From Acidobacteriaceae bacterium (GTDB taxonomy: Bacteria > Acidobacteriota > Terriglobia > Terriglobales > Acidobacteriaceae): 64,000 bases of DNA. Under the pieces are notes generated by a model that was not told the DNA's origin, ran no database searches, and saw only the letters and a list, made by a program, of their open reading frames with translations. Numbering within the stretch: the stretch's first letter is position 1; each line of letters begins with the position of its first letter. Where the stretch lies: NCBI GenBank assembly GCA_025462885.1, contig JAOAPN010000002.1:310001-374000 (forward strand), given 5' to 3'. The position numbers and the translations under genes were made by a program. Positions 35,709 through 43,794 of this stretch are shown here, piece after piece.

Positions 35709-36155
35709 TTAACGGCCGCGATTGCCACCACCGCCGCCACGCGATCCGCCTTGAGCTCCGGCGCGGTGCTCCCCGCCAGGTTCATGGCCGGCATTGCCTA
35801 CGTGACCTTGGCCGTCACGAGCTTCGTTGCCCTGGAAGTGATTAAACGGACGATCTCCGCGTCCAGGCATCGGGCCGGAGTAACCATGATGAGGGTCGAA
35901 GCGATTGTCGACATGGCCATAGAAGCCGCGGGGGCCGTGAAACCAGGGCCCGGCACCGATGAACAAGCCGCCGGTAAACCAATCCGGCCCATAGTAGCCA
36001 TAGGGAGCGCAATCGTAGGGGGAGTAGTCGAAGTACCCGTAAGGGCACCCAGGAGCCGGGCCAATACCGATGACAACCTGGGCAGGCGCTGCTGACGTAG
36101 CTGTGAGAAGCACAGCACTGAATGCGGACAGTGTAAGAATTTTCCAGTGGGACAT
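35709..36155 (-). CDS. Secreted glycine/histidine/tyrosine-rich protein
   Basis: A 148-residue exported protein: signal peptide (LTLSAFSAVLLTATSAAPAQ), a Tyr/Pro/Gly-rich section (CPYGYFDYSPYDCAPYGYYGPDW) with two cysteines, a His/Gly section and a Gly/Arg-rich end (GGSRGGGGGNRGR). It resembles in composition the larger secreted gene at 54890, including the final GGGGxR tail, but lacks clear WxxGxW units. AGGAGG lies eight bases before the ATG, so translation is probably strong. Low-complexity composition prevents a family call. Confidence 0.75.
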   Translation of the reverse strand: MSHWKILTLSAFSAVLLTATSAAPAQVVIGIGPAPGCPYGYFDYSPYDCAPYGYYGPDWFTGGLFIGAGPWFHGPRGFYGHVDNRFDPHHGYSGPMPGRGDRPFNHFQGNEARDGQGHVGNAGHEPGGEHRAGAQGGSRGGGGGNRGR

Positions 36156-36372
36156 AATTAACTCCTCCTAACTGATAAACCTGAAATAGCAGACGAGTTG
36201 TGTGCAGGTGAATCATTTCTCCTCGCACGTAGCATCTCGCGTCGTTTCAAGGCTCTCTCCTCGCCTGGCGCATCTTTTTCTTCGCGAATTTGCAGCACGA
36301 GAGTGGTTGGACGGAGGGAGTTCACCTCTCAAGACGCCCTGACACGGCAGAGCCTCTGCTACCATCCACACC

Positions 36373-36870
36373 ATGCAGGAGCTTCCCGACCCAGGGCAAG
36401 AACAAGAAGAGGCAGAGTTCCGCGACCTGGTCACTCTGCGTCGCTATCGCGATCTCTCCGAGGCCATCATCGCCCGCGGGGTCATCGAGTCCGCCGGGAT
36501 CTTCTGCTTCCTCAAGGATGAAAACCTCGCCCGGCTCGACTGGCAGATGTCCAACATGATCGGCGGTATCCGCCTGCAGGTTGGCTCAGCCGATGTAGAA
36601 GCCGCCGAAGCAATCCTGGCCCAACCCATCCCAGACAGCATTGATTTCGATCTGGAGTTCGAAGCTCAGCCTGACTTTCAGCAGCCCCATTGTCCTCGTT
36701 GCAACTCCACCGACATCTCGTACGAACGCAGCAGCCGGAAGGGAGCGCTGGCCTTCCTCTACCTCTTCTCTCTGCCTGTCCTGCGCGGTGGACCGTCGTG
36801 GACCTGCAACCATTGCGACCTGCATTGGGTGGACGATGACGACAGCGACTCGACGCCGAACGAGTCATAG
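36373..36870 (+). CDS. DUF2007-like domain plus zinc-ribbon protein
   Basis: A 165-residue soluble protein. The N-terminal half (DLVTLRRYRDLSEAIIARGVIESAGIFCFLKDEN...GGIRLQVGSADVEAAEAIL) matches the layout of DUF2007 (putative signal-transducing) domains. The C-terminal half has two CxxC pairs (CPRCNSTDISYE and CNHCDLHW), a zinc ribbon, separated by a short hydrophobic strand (ALAFLYLFSLPVL). Gene stands alone; function unknown. The domain call is by pattern only. Confidence 0.75.
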   Translation: MQELPDPGQEQEEAEFRDLVTLRRYRDLSEAIIARGVIESAGIFCFLKDENLARLDWQMSNMIGGIRLQVGSADVEAAEAILAQPIPDSIDFDLEFEAQPDFQQPHCPRCNSTDISYERSSRKGALAFLYLFSLPVLRGGPSWTCNHCDLHWVDDDDSDSTPNES

Positions 36871-36884
36871 AGATAGTGCGTCAT

Positions 36885-37304
36885 CTAAAAGTCCACTGTG
36901 AACGTAGTCTGAACGAATACCGGCTCGCCGTTTAGCAGATAGGGCTTGAACGTCCATTTTTTGAAGGCGTCCAGACAATAGCGACGCCGTTTCTCCGGGC
37001 CGGAGAGGGCCTTCAGTTTCACTACCTTTCCATCCCGGTCGATCGTAGCCGAAGCTACGACTCCCCCTGATTCACCCGCGAAATCTTCGGGAGGAATAAT
37101 AGGGTTCACGCTGTGCAACCTACGTTGCAACATGAGCCCACTCGACACTCGCACCGGATTATCTTCACTTCCAAGCGGAGCGCTGTTTGTCTTTTCTGCC
37201 TGGGATGCAGACGTTTGCGCAGCAGAATCCTGCGGCTGTCCATCCATCGCCGCAAGCCCATTGATGGATAACACGCTTATTAGCATTAGTTCAACGATTC
37301 GCAT
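36885..37304 (-). CDS. Secreted TonB C-terminal domain protein, tandem copy 3
   Basis: A 139-residue exported protein: short signal peptide (MRIVELMLISVLSINGLAAM), a polar linker, and a TonB C-terminal domain with GVVASATIDRDGKVVKLKALSGPEKRR..., ending WTFKPYLLNGEPVFVQTTFTVDF. It lacks the Pro-rich spacer of true TonB. It is the last of three adjacent genes of the same design; the gap to the previous one is only 13 bp. Confidence 0.82.
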   Translation of the reverse strand: MRIVELMLISVLSINGLAAMDGQPQDSAAQTSASQAEKTNSAPLGSEDNPVRVSSGLMLQRRLHSVNPIIPPEDFAGESGGVVASATIDRDGKVVKLKALSGPEKRRRYCLDAFKKWTFKPYLLNGEPVFVQTTFTVDF

Positions 37305-37317
37305 CGTCCTCCCGAGC

Positions 37318-37743
37318 CTACGGCACAGCATAAAACATCACCGTAGACGTAGTCGCGACCACTACCGGTTGGCCATTCAACAGATACGGTTTATAGGTCC
37401 AACGCCGGACCGCCTCCAGTGCGGGGTCCCTGAGCGGCCCGGGACCGGAGATAGCCGTCGCCTTGGTCACTTTGCCCTCTTTGTCGACGCGGATGGCCAC
37501 GACCACTCGCCCGCTCAGGTGCATTCGTCTTGCCACCAACTGGTCCGGATCCGGTTGCGAAATGATCTGTGCTGCCATCACCGCCGCCGAGACCCTGACT
37601 CCGCCATCCTCATTCGACGTCGCCGATCCATTCCCATCCCGGATCAGTACCGAGCCGTTGCCGCCGTCCTGTGCATTCGCAGGAAGGCACAGGACGGCAA
37701 GTGTCATCGCAAATAAAGTCTGTTGCAGTGCCTGCCTGATCAT
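37318..37743 (-). CDS. Secreted TonB C-terminal domain protein, tandem copy 2
   Basis: A 141-residue exported protein: signal peptide (MTLAVLCLPANAQ), Gly/Asn/Ser linker, and TonB C-terminal domain (GRVVVAIRVDKEGKVTKATAISGPGPLRDPALEAVRRW, ending TYKPYLLNGQPVVVATTSTVMF). Shares the PYLLNG motif with both neighbours. Gaps of 13 and 20 bp indicate one operon with them. Function unknown; too short to span the periplasm. Confidence 0.82.
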   Translation of the reverse strand: MIRQALQQTLFAMTLAVLCLPANAQDGGNGSVLIRDGNGSATSNEDGGVRVSAAVMAAQIISQPDPDQLVARRMHLSGRVVVAIRVDKEGKVTKATAISGPGPLRDPALEAVRRWTYKPYLLNGQPVVVATTSTVMFYAVP

Positions 37744-37763
37744 CCTGTACCTCTTTCACAACA

Positions 37764-38249
37764 CTACTCGCTCAGCGTGAAGTTCACCGTGATGCTCGTA
37801 TCCACGGCGACCGCCTTGCCATTCAGCAGGTAGGGGCGGTACCGCCAGCTCTGCACCGCGGCAATTGCCGCTGGAATGAAGATCGGATCGACCGGCTCGA
37901 TCACGGTCAGGCCCTTTACCGTGCCGTCCTCGGCCACGATCGCGCGGAACACGACATTCCCGTTGAGGTGCCGTTTCTGTGCCTCAGCCGGATAAGCCAG
38001 GTTCACCGGCCTCCGTTGCAGCATGGAGCTCATCACCCCCGGAGCCACGGAAAACAGATGCCTCCCCCGAGCGGCCTCCTCCGCCGAGGGCATTGGTCGG
38101 GCGACAGGATGCTGCTCCGGCTTGCTGAGGTCCACCATCACCATCCAAGGCTGTCCCGGGATCGGAGCGACCGCCGTCAGCGGGGCTTGCACCTGCCGCC
38201 GGCATCCCACGCATAACCCCATCGCTAATACTGCAAACGCGCGTCTCAT
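37764..38249 (-). CDS. Secreted TonB C-terminal domain protein, tandem copy 1
   Basis: About 161 residues from ATG 38249 (in-frame ATGs at 38258 and 38261 are alternatives). The N-terminus MRRAFAVLAMGLCVGC looks like a signal peptide with a possible non-canonical lipobox. A Pro-containing linker leads to the TonB C-terminal domain (LNGNVVFRAIVAEDGTVKGLTVIEPVDP..., ending WRYRPYLLNGKAVAVDTSITVNF). First gene of the three-gene set. Confidence 0.8.
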   Translation of the reverse strand: MRRAFAVLAMGLCVGCRRQVQAPLTAVAPIPGQPWMVMVDLSKPEQHPVARPMPSAEEAARGRHLFSVAPGVMSSMLQRRPVNLAYPAEAQKRHLNGNVVFRAIVAEDGTVKGLTVIEPVDPIFIPAAIAAVQSWRYRPYLLNGKAVAVDTSITVNFTLSE

Positions 38250-38282
38250 CCCGACCATCATCGCATCCAGAACCCACCAATG

Positions 38283-38332
38283 AGAAAAGGCGGTTGCCGC
38301 CGGCAGACTCGCCGGCGGCAACCGCCTTCTTT
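38283..38332 (-). terminator. Strong terminator of the M1 peptidase gene
   Basis: Perfect 18-bp stem (38287-38304 with 38311-38328, loop agactc), followed on the minus strand by TTTTC. Located 21 bp after the peptidase stop and just before the TonB-domain genes, so those need their own promoter. Confidence 0.85.
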
Positions 38333-38348
38333 TCCGCTTCCCCTGCCT

Positions 38349-40328
38349 TTATTCAGCAGACTTCGTATTGTTGGTACGATCGTCATCCGGCAGCATGTGG
38401 TCGGGATCGACCAGCACGGAGGCAACAGGCTTGCCGCCCGGCGCCGTCCACATCCACGTCGTCTTCGCGAGCCACGCCTCAACAGGAATCTTCACCCGCG
38501 TCGCCGTTCCGTCCTTCAGCTTGATCTCTACCGTCGTCGGCAGCACGAGCTGGCCCTTGTTGACGACCGTCACCGTGGCGTTGTCGATCTTGTCCACGGC
38601 CACGTCGTACTTCCAGTTATTCATGTACCAGCCGCGCCAGAAGTAGCTCAGGTCCTCGCCGCCTTCACTCTGCATGGCGCGGAAGAAGTCCGAAGGGGCG
38701 GGATGTTTGTATGCCCAGTCCTTCACATACTTGCGGAAGGCCCAGTCGAATCGCTCCGGCCCGAGAATCTGCTCGCGCAACAGCACCATGCCGTACGCGC
38801 CCTTGAAGTAGCTCACCGGATGGCCGAGTTGGCCGGGATACGCGTCCGCGGCCATCATCATCACCGGAGCCGCAGGATTATCCATCAACTTCAGAATCGT
38901 ATCCGGCGGCTCACCGCCGGCCGAGTACTCGCTGTCGCGCTTGGGCCCGTACTTGCCGCCCGCATACGCCGCCGACTCGTCGATATCGATGAAGGTATTG
39001 AAGCCCTCATCCATAAACGCATTGCGCCGCTCGTTCGATCCCACGATCATCGGGAACCAGTCGTGCCCGATCTCGTGCGCCGTCACCCAGAACAGGAACG
39101 ATCCCTTGTCTTTGATGCCGTCGAACACCATGCCCGGATACTCCATCCCGGTCGAGAACCCGGCCACACTGACCGCCGTCGGCCACTGGTAAGGGAACCA
39201 CTGCTTCGAGAAGTGCTCCACCGAGTCCTTTACATACTCGGTCGACTTGTCCCACGCATCCGCGCCGACGCTCTCCGGAGGATAGACGCTCATCGCCAGC
39301 GACTTCTTGCCATCGGGCAGATTGATCTTCGCCGCATCCCAAACGAAGACCGGTGAAGCTGTCCAGGCCATGTCGCGCGTGTGATCCATGTGGTAATGCC
39401 AGGTCTTGGTGCCGGTCGGCTTCGGCTGGGTCAAAGCCTCAGCGACCTCTGTGGGCGTCCGGATAAACACCGTGGCGTCGCTGTTCTTCGCCTGCTCCAT
39501 GCGTGTGAGCTGTGTCGCCGTCAGTACATCCTTCGGATTCACCAGCTCGCCACCACCAATGACGACCATGTCGGAAGGAGCGGTGATGTAGGTGTCGAAG
39601 TGGCCGTACTCCAGGTAAAACTCCGCGCCGATATAAGGCAGCGTGTCCCAGCCGCGCAGGTCGTCATAGACGCACATGCGCGGATACCACTGTGCCAGGT
39701 CGTAGATCTCGCCCTTCTCGCTCATGCCCCACGAAGTCCGCCCGCCCCAGACACCGGGGATCGCGTAGTGGTACTTGATGTGCAGCTTCAACTGGCCCTT
39801 GGGAGCCAGAGGTGCAGGCAACCGAACTTGCATGCGCGTATCGCTCACGACATACTCAGCCTTGACCGGCTTCGCGCCCTTACCCAATTCAACCTCGACC
39901 GACTCCAGAATGTAGCCGTTGGTGGAAGGAGCCTCGGCGTTCGGATCGCCGCCACGCCGTCCGCGTGCAGCGCTGCCCATGTTCCGAGCGCGCGAGTCCT
40001 TGCGGTAGATATTCTGCTCCATCAGCACCCAGAGGCTTGGCAGCACATCCGGACTGTTGTTCGTGTAGGTGATGGTCTCGCTGGTGGTCAGGGTCTTGGC
40101 GGTGGCGTCCAGCGCCGTGTGCAACTCGTAGCTCGCCTCGTTCTGCCAGTACATCGGCCCGGGAGCTCCGTTGCTCGACCGGTACGAGTTCACCGGTTCG
40201 GGAAGCGTAAGCGGAGCAAACGTCTCCCGCGGATCAAACGTGGCCCCGGCATGTTGAGCCCGTCCGGCGGGCACCAGCAGGGCGCTAGATAAGGCGAGCA
40301 CAATAAAGCGCATACGGCGATCGAACAT
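38349..40328 (-). CDS. M1 family zinc aminopeptidase-like protein, secreted
   Basis: About 659 residues with a signal peptide (FIVLALSSALLVPAGRAQ). The N-terminal beta-domain (about 50-260) is followed by a thermolysin-like catalytic domain with the zinc motif HEIGHDWFPM and the third ligand in NAFMDEGFNTF. The exopeptidase GxMEN-type motif is present only as GFSTGMEYPGM, so classical N-terminal amine recognition may be altered. A C-terminal beta region follows. ATG 40328 is a working choice; ATG 40313 and 40352 are alternatives. Role is probably degradation of extracellular peptides. It has its own terminator. Confidence 0.9.
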   Translation of the reverse strand: MFDRRMRFIVLALSSALLVPAGRAQHAGATFDPRETFAPLTLPEPVNSYRSSNGAPGPMYWQNEASYELHTALDATAKTLTTSETITYTNNSPDVLPSLWVLMEQNIYRKDSRARNMGSAARGRRGGDPNAEAPSTNGYILESVEVELGKGAKPVKAEYVVSDTRMQVRLPAPLAPKGQLKLHIKYHYAIPGVWGGRTSWGMSEKGEIYDLAQWYPRMCVYDDLRGWDTLPYIGAEFYLEYGHFDTYITAPSDMVVIGGGELVNPKDVLTATQLTRMEQAKNSDATVFIRTPTEVAEALTQPKPTGTKTWHYHMDHTRDMAWTASPVFVWDAAKINLPDGKKSLAMSVYPPESVGADAWDKSTEYVKDSVEHFSKQWFPYQWPTAVSVAGFSTGMEYPGMVFDGIKDKGSFLFWVTAHEIGHDWFPMIVGSNERRNAFMDEGFNTFIDIDESAAYAGGKYGPKRDSEYSAGGEPPDTILKLMDNPAAPVMMMAADAYPGQLGHPVSYFKGAYGMVLLREQILGPERFDWAFRKYVKDWAYKHPAPSDFFRAMQSEGGEDLSYFWRGWYMNNWKYDVAVDKIDNATVTVVNKGQLVLPTTVEIKLKDGTATRVKIPVEAWLAKTTWMWTAPGGKPVASVLVDPDHMLPDDDRTNNTKSAE

Positions 40329-40489
40329 GGCGAACAGTCTCACTTCTTGCATCTGGATTTTTGGGGTGCTCAGTACGGATAGACGATTGGAATCGCCCGA
40401 TAGACGCAGCTCGGCCCAAGCTTGTGAAGCTTCACGGTTCCGACGCCACCGTCAAAGGTTAGGTTTCTTAGCAATTTGAGCAAACGTAC

Positions 40490-40515
40490 GAAAGGCCCCG
40501 GAGATGGGGCCTTTC
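40490..40515 (-). terminator. Terminator of the carbonic anhydrase-bestrophin operon
   Basis: Perfect 10-bp stem gaaaggcccc/ggggcctttc (40490-40499 with 40506-40515), 25 bp after the bestrophin stop. Confidence 0.75.
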
Positions 40516-40539
40516 ATGTCTTTCCTTCGTAATCTGGCG

Positions 40540-41454
40540 CTACCAGAGCACTCCCGCCACAGGTTTCTCTGGCTCAGGTAATTCCTTTTCGCCCATCATC
40601 TGCCGCAGGCTGATCTCGATTCCGCGCGTGATCGAGGTCAGCGGCACATCGTAGATCGTGTTGTCGAAGGGATCTTCCAGATCGCGGCCGATCTTATCCA
40701 ACGCCAGGAACATAAACCCAACCATCGTCGAACCGAGCGGAGTAAACCAGCCCATGTTGGTCACCAGGGCAAGGGGTAGCAGGACGCAGTAGATCTGCAC
40801 AAAGAGCTGCGGAAAGTAATCGTACTGCTTGGGCATCGGCGTGTTCTTGATCCGTTCCGATCCGCCCTGTGCGTCCGCCAGATCGTTCAGACTCTCATCC
40901 AGGGCCCGCCACTGCATCGGGTCAATCCAGCCGCGCTCCAGGCAGTCATCCAGCATCGCGCCCATGCGAACCTGTAGTGCCAGCGGAACGTTCTTCTGAC
41001 CCTCCAGATCCGTCAAGTCTTCTTCAGGAAGGATGGACTTCAGCTCCCACCATGGCTCCAGTCCACGGAGATGTTGACGCAGGGCATGCACATAGGCGAT
41101 CTGGTGATACACCAGTCGCTCCTTCATCGCGTTCAACTCGGCCACTTCGCCCGGTGCGGTCGCCCGCATCCCGGTCAGAACCTGTCGGCCCCAGCTTCGG
41201 GAGTTGTTCACCACGGCACCCCACAGAGTGCGCGCCTCCCACCAGCGCGAGTACGCCGAGTTATTACGAAACGCCAGGATAATGCCGATCGCAGAGCCAT
41301 ACAGCGCCAGCGGAATATGCGGCAGCGCCACCCAGTCCCAGTGGAGCGCCTTGTAGGCGACCACGACGAACAGGTCGAAGCAGGCCAGCGAAAGCAGCGG
41401 CAATCCGACATACTGCAGCATCCGTCGAATCTGGGGGCTCTTCGGAACGATCAC
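40540..41454 (-). CDS. Bestrophin-family anion channel
   Basis: A 304-residue inner-membrane protein of the bestrophin/YneE (UPF0187) family, pentameric chloride or bicarbonate channels. Family blocks: LALYGSAIGIILAFRNNSAYSRWWEARTLWGAVVNNSR in the second membrane region, and LGSTMVGFMFLALDKIGRDLEDPFDNTIYDVPLT at the cytosolic neck. It begins at GTG 41454, whose bases overlap the TGA stop of the carbonic anhydrase gene (GTGA), so the two are translationally coupled. Given the partner gene, bicarbonate is the likely permeant ion (inference). A terminator follows. Confidence 0.92.
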   Translation of the reverse strand: MIVPKSPQIRRMLQYVGLPLLSLACFDLFVVVAYKALHWDWVALPHIPLALYGSAIGIILAFRNNSAYSRWWEARTLWGAVVNNSRSWGRQVLTGMRATAPGEVAELNAMKERLVYHQIAYVHALRQHLRGLEPWWELKSILPEEDLTDLEGQKNVPLALQVRMGAMLDDCLERGWIDPMQWRALDESLNDLADAQGGSERIKNTPMPKQYDYFPQLFVQIYCVLLPLALVTNMGWFTPLGSTMVGFMFLALDKIGRDLEDPFDNTIYDVPLTSITRGIEISLRQMMGEKELPEPEKPVAGVLW

Positions 41455-42104
41455 GCGGTGACTCTCTCAACTTCCACCGGCGTAAAGACGCGTCCGTTCT
41501 CCTCGCAGATCCGAACCCCGCCGCTGGCGATGTCGTAGACCCATCCCGAGATGGTCAAAGTCTCCCGCGCCATGGCCCCGGCGACCGACGGATGCGTGCG
41601 CAGATGCTGCATCTGAAGGAGTACATTCTGCTCCGTCAAGCGATGCAGTAGATCGCTTGGCCGCTCGTCCTTTGCCGTCAGCGCCTCGGCGACACTCAGG
41701 GCGGTATGAGCATTCTTCAACCAGTTCTCCACCGTTGGCATCTTCGAAACGGCTTCAGGGCTCAGAAGTCCCTTCATAGCACCGCAGTCCGAGTGACCGC
41801 ACACCACGATATGTTGTACCCCGAGCGCGGAGACGGCGTACTCCACCACCGCACTAACGCCACCCAGCATCTCGCCGTAGGCAGGTACCAGGTTGCCGAT
41901 ATTCCGCGTGACGAAGATATCGCCCGGCCCGCTCTGCGTGATCATTTCGACATCGATCCGCGAGTCTGCACAGGCAATGATCAAAGCCCCCGGTTTCTGC
42001 TGTGTGTTCCCGGCATGAATGTACGTCGCAGACTGCGCTGGATAAACCTCTGTCCGAAACTTCCGCACTCCAGCCTTCAATTTCTCTAGAACTTCAGCGC
42101 TCAT
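41451..42104 (-). CDS. Beta-class carbonic anhydrase
   Basis: A 217-residue cytosolic zinc enzyme interconverting CO2 and bicarbonate. All metal and catalytic residues are visible: C45-x-D47-x-R49 (CADSRIDVE), H104 and C107 (CGHSDCGAMKG). The length and the VTRNIGNLVP segment are standard. AGGAGA lies upstream of the ATG. It is the first gene of a two-gene operon with the bestrophin channel; the stop overlaps the bestrophin start. Confidence 0.96.
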   Translation of the reverse strand: MSAEVLEKLKAGVRKFRTEVYPAQSATYIHAGNTQQKPGALIIACADSRIDVEMITQSGPGDIFVTRNIGNLVPAYGEMLGGVSAVVEYAVSALGVQHIVVCGHSDCGAMKGLLSPEAVSKMPTVENWLKNAHTALSVAEALTAKDERPSDLLHRLTEQNVLLQMQHLRTHPSVAGAMARETLTISGWVYDIASGGVRICEENGRVFTPVEVERVTA

Positions 42105-42168
42105 ATTCGTCTCCTGTGCTCCGTTAAGATTCCCAGATAACTTGGTGCCCGTCGCGTGCGAAGCAAAC

Positions 42169-42810
42169 CTACTCGGCCCACTTGATGTTGCAGCCGATGC
42201 TGAATCTCTGGTTCGGGTCCGGCCGTTTTCCCGCGATCACTTCGTCCATCGCCTGCCGCAGATCCTTGCCGGTCACGGGAAGATCGTTTCCTCCTCCGCT
42301 CGGACGCTGGGGGCGTGAGTCGTCCAACTGACCCCGGTAGACCAGCTTCATCTCCGCATCGAACAGAAAAAAATCGGGCGTGCACTCCGCACCATACGAC
42401 CGCGCCACCTCCTGCGACTCATCCAGCAGGTAAGGGAAGCGAAAACCCAGCCGCTCGGCCTGCGCCTTCATCTGCTCCGGGCCGTCCTGCGGATACGCCA
42501 CGATATCGTTCGAGCTGATAGCCGCGATTCCGATGTGGCCGGCGTAGTCGACGCCAATTCGTGCCAGCTCCTCTTCCACATGCTTCACATACGGGCAGTG
42601 GACGCAGATAAACATCACCAGCAGTCCATGCCGGCCCGTCTTCGAGGCCCCTCCACCCGTCATCTTGTTGACCGCGTCCGAGCGGTCGTCATCCCAGCTC
42701 GCAGCGAACACATCGTCCCGGCCGATGGCCCTGCCCGAGACCACGTCCATCAACTCAAACGGAGGCGCTTCCGTCCCTAACTCAACCATCGCCGACTGCG
42801 TCTTTGACAT
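42169..42810 (-). CDS. Thioredoxin-fold redoxin (AhpC/TSA-like) protein
   Basis: A 213-residue soluble protein with a peroxiredoxin/thioredoxin-like fold: start MVELGTEAPPFELMDVVSG, the redox motif FICVHCPYVKHVEEEL (C-x-x-C with Pro-Tyr) and YGAECTPDFFLFD with the cis-Pro. The CVHCPYV signature marks a bacterial subfamily related to thiol-disulfide proteins. It is probably a thiol peroxidase or disulfide reductase; the partner is unknown. GGGAG lies nine bases before ATG 42810. The gap to the carbonic anhydrase gene is 64 bp, so co-transcription is possible. Confidence 0.88.
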   Translation of the reverse strand: MSKTQSAMVELGTEAPPFELMDVVSGRAIGRDDVFAASWDDDRSDAVNKMTGGGASKTGRHGLLVMFICVHCPYVKHVEEELARIGVDYAGHIGIAAISSNDIVAYPQDGPEQMKAQAERLGFRFPYLLDESQEVARSYGAECTPDFFLFDAEMKLVYRGQLDDSRPQRPSGGGNDLPVTGKDLRQAMDEVIAGKRPDPNQRFSIGCNIKWAE

Positions 42811-42888
42811 GGATCCGACTCCCGGGAAAATCTTTGGCTTTTCAAGCCTTGAAACCCCATTCTAAGGCCCACTGGGTACACTATCTCC

Positions 42889-43176
42889 ATGTTCATCCAC
42901 ATGTTCTTCTTCCGCTGGAAACCCGACGTCTCCGAACAGCAAAAACAGCGCGTCTTCACCGAGATCAGCGTCCTCAAGGACCAGATCCCCGGAATCCTGG
43001 ACTCCGCCATAGGCTTCAACACGTCACCCCGCGGCCAGGACTACGAGTTCGGCGGCATGATGAAGTTCGCCGACCGCGCCACGTTCGAAGCCTACAACGC
43101 ACACCCCGTCCACCAGCAACTCCTCACCTGGCTTCTCCCCCTCATCGATCCATTGGAGAACGACTTCGAAGTATAG
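42889..43176 (+). CDS. Dabb (stress-responsive alpha/beta barrel) domain protein
   Basis: A 95-residue soluble protein. The sequence MFIHMFFFRWKPDVSEQQKQRVFTEI..., then PGILDSAIGFNTSPRGQDYEFGGMMKFADRATFEAYNAHPVHQQL, is the full Dabb domain, a dimeric ferredoxin-like barrel. The HPVHQ segment is a family hallmark. Biochemical role is generally unclear. Divergent from the redoxin gene; no strong ribosome site is seen. Confidence 0.9.
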   Translation: MFIHMFFFRWKPDVSEQQKQRVFTEISVLKDQIPGILDSAIGFNTSPRGQDYEFGGMMKFADRATFEAYNAHPVHQQLLTWLLPLIDPLENDFEV

Positions 43177-43269
43177 TTGCTCCGGCGAAGTCGGAACCCG
43201 CCTCACTACTCGTCTCTCCTCCCGCATCGCCCTATCCTTATAAGGAGAGATCGAGAACTCATCAGCACG

Positions 43270-43749
43270 ATGCATCCCACCCGCACCCTATCCGGAGGCC
43301 GCACCCAGCCCCACGCCCTCCCGCGCGGTCCGAACGGGCTTGCTCTCTGTCGCTGGTGCGAGCTTGAAATCCTCGCCAAGCGCCGCCGTACCTTCTGCTC
43401 CGACTACTGCGTTCACCAGTGGCGTCTTCGCACCGACCCCGGCTACCTCCGCGACCAGGTCTTCGCCCGCGACCGCGGCATCTGCGCCGCCTGCCAGGCC
43501 GATACCGTAGCCATCTACGCCGCACTCAAACGCGCCCGTGGCAACGCCCGCATCGCGGGGCTCTCCCTCTACGGCATGAAGTCCATTACCAGCCGCCGCT
43601 CCCTCTGGGACGCCGACCACATCCGCCCCGTAGCCGAGGGCGGAGGCCAGTGCGACCTCGACAACCTCCGCACCCTCTGCCTCCCCTGCCACCGCGAAGC
43701 CACCGCCCAACTCCAGATTCGCCGCCGTCTAAAACGCCTCCGCGCCTGA
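43270..43749 (+). CDS. HNH endonuclease
   Basis: A 159-residue basic protein with a zinc-binding front (LCRWCELEILAKRRRTFCSDYCVHQW) and a C-terminal HNH nuclease domain (ICAACQADT..., SLWDADHIRPVAEGGGQCDLDNLRTLCLPCHREATAQ) with the DH, N and H residues in order and CxxC pairs. The combination resembles the HNH domain of ZRANB3-like proteins. No methylase, phage or restriction gene is adjacent, so it is a stand-alone nuclease, possibly DNA repair or host defence. ATG 43270 is chosen; an upstream TTG frame extension is not conserved-looking. Confidence 0.88.
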   Translation: MHPTRTLSGGRTQPHALPRGPNGLALCRWCELEILAKRRRTFCSDYCVHQWRLRTDPGYLRDQVFARDRGICAACQADTVAIYAALKRARGNARIAGLSLYGMKSITSRRSLWDADHIRPVAEGGGQCDLDNLRTLCLPCHREATAQLQIRRRLKRLRA

Positions 43750-43794
43750 TGCCTAGGGAACTATCCGCCTCCCACCTGCGTAGAATTCTTCATC

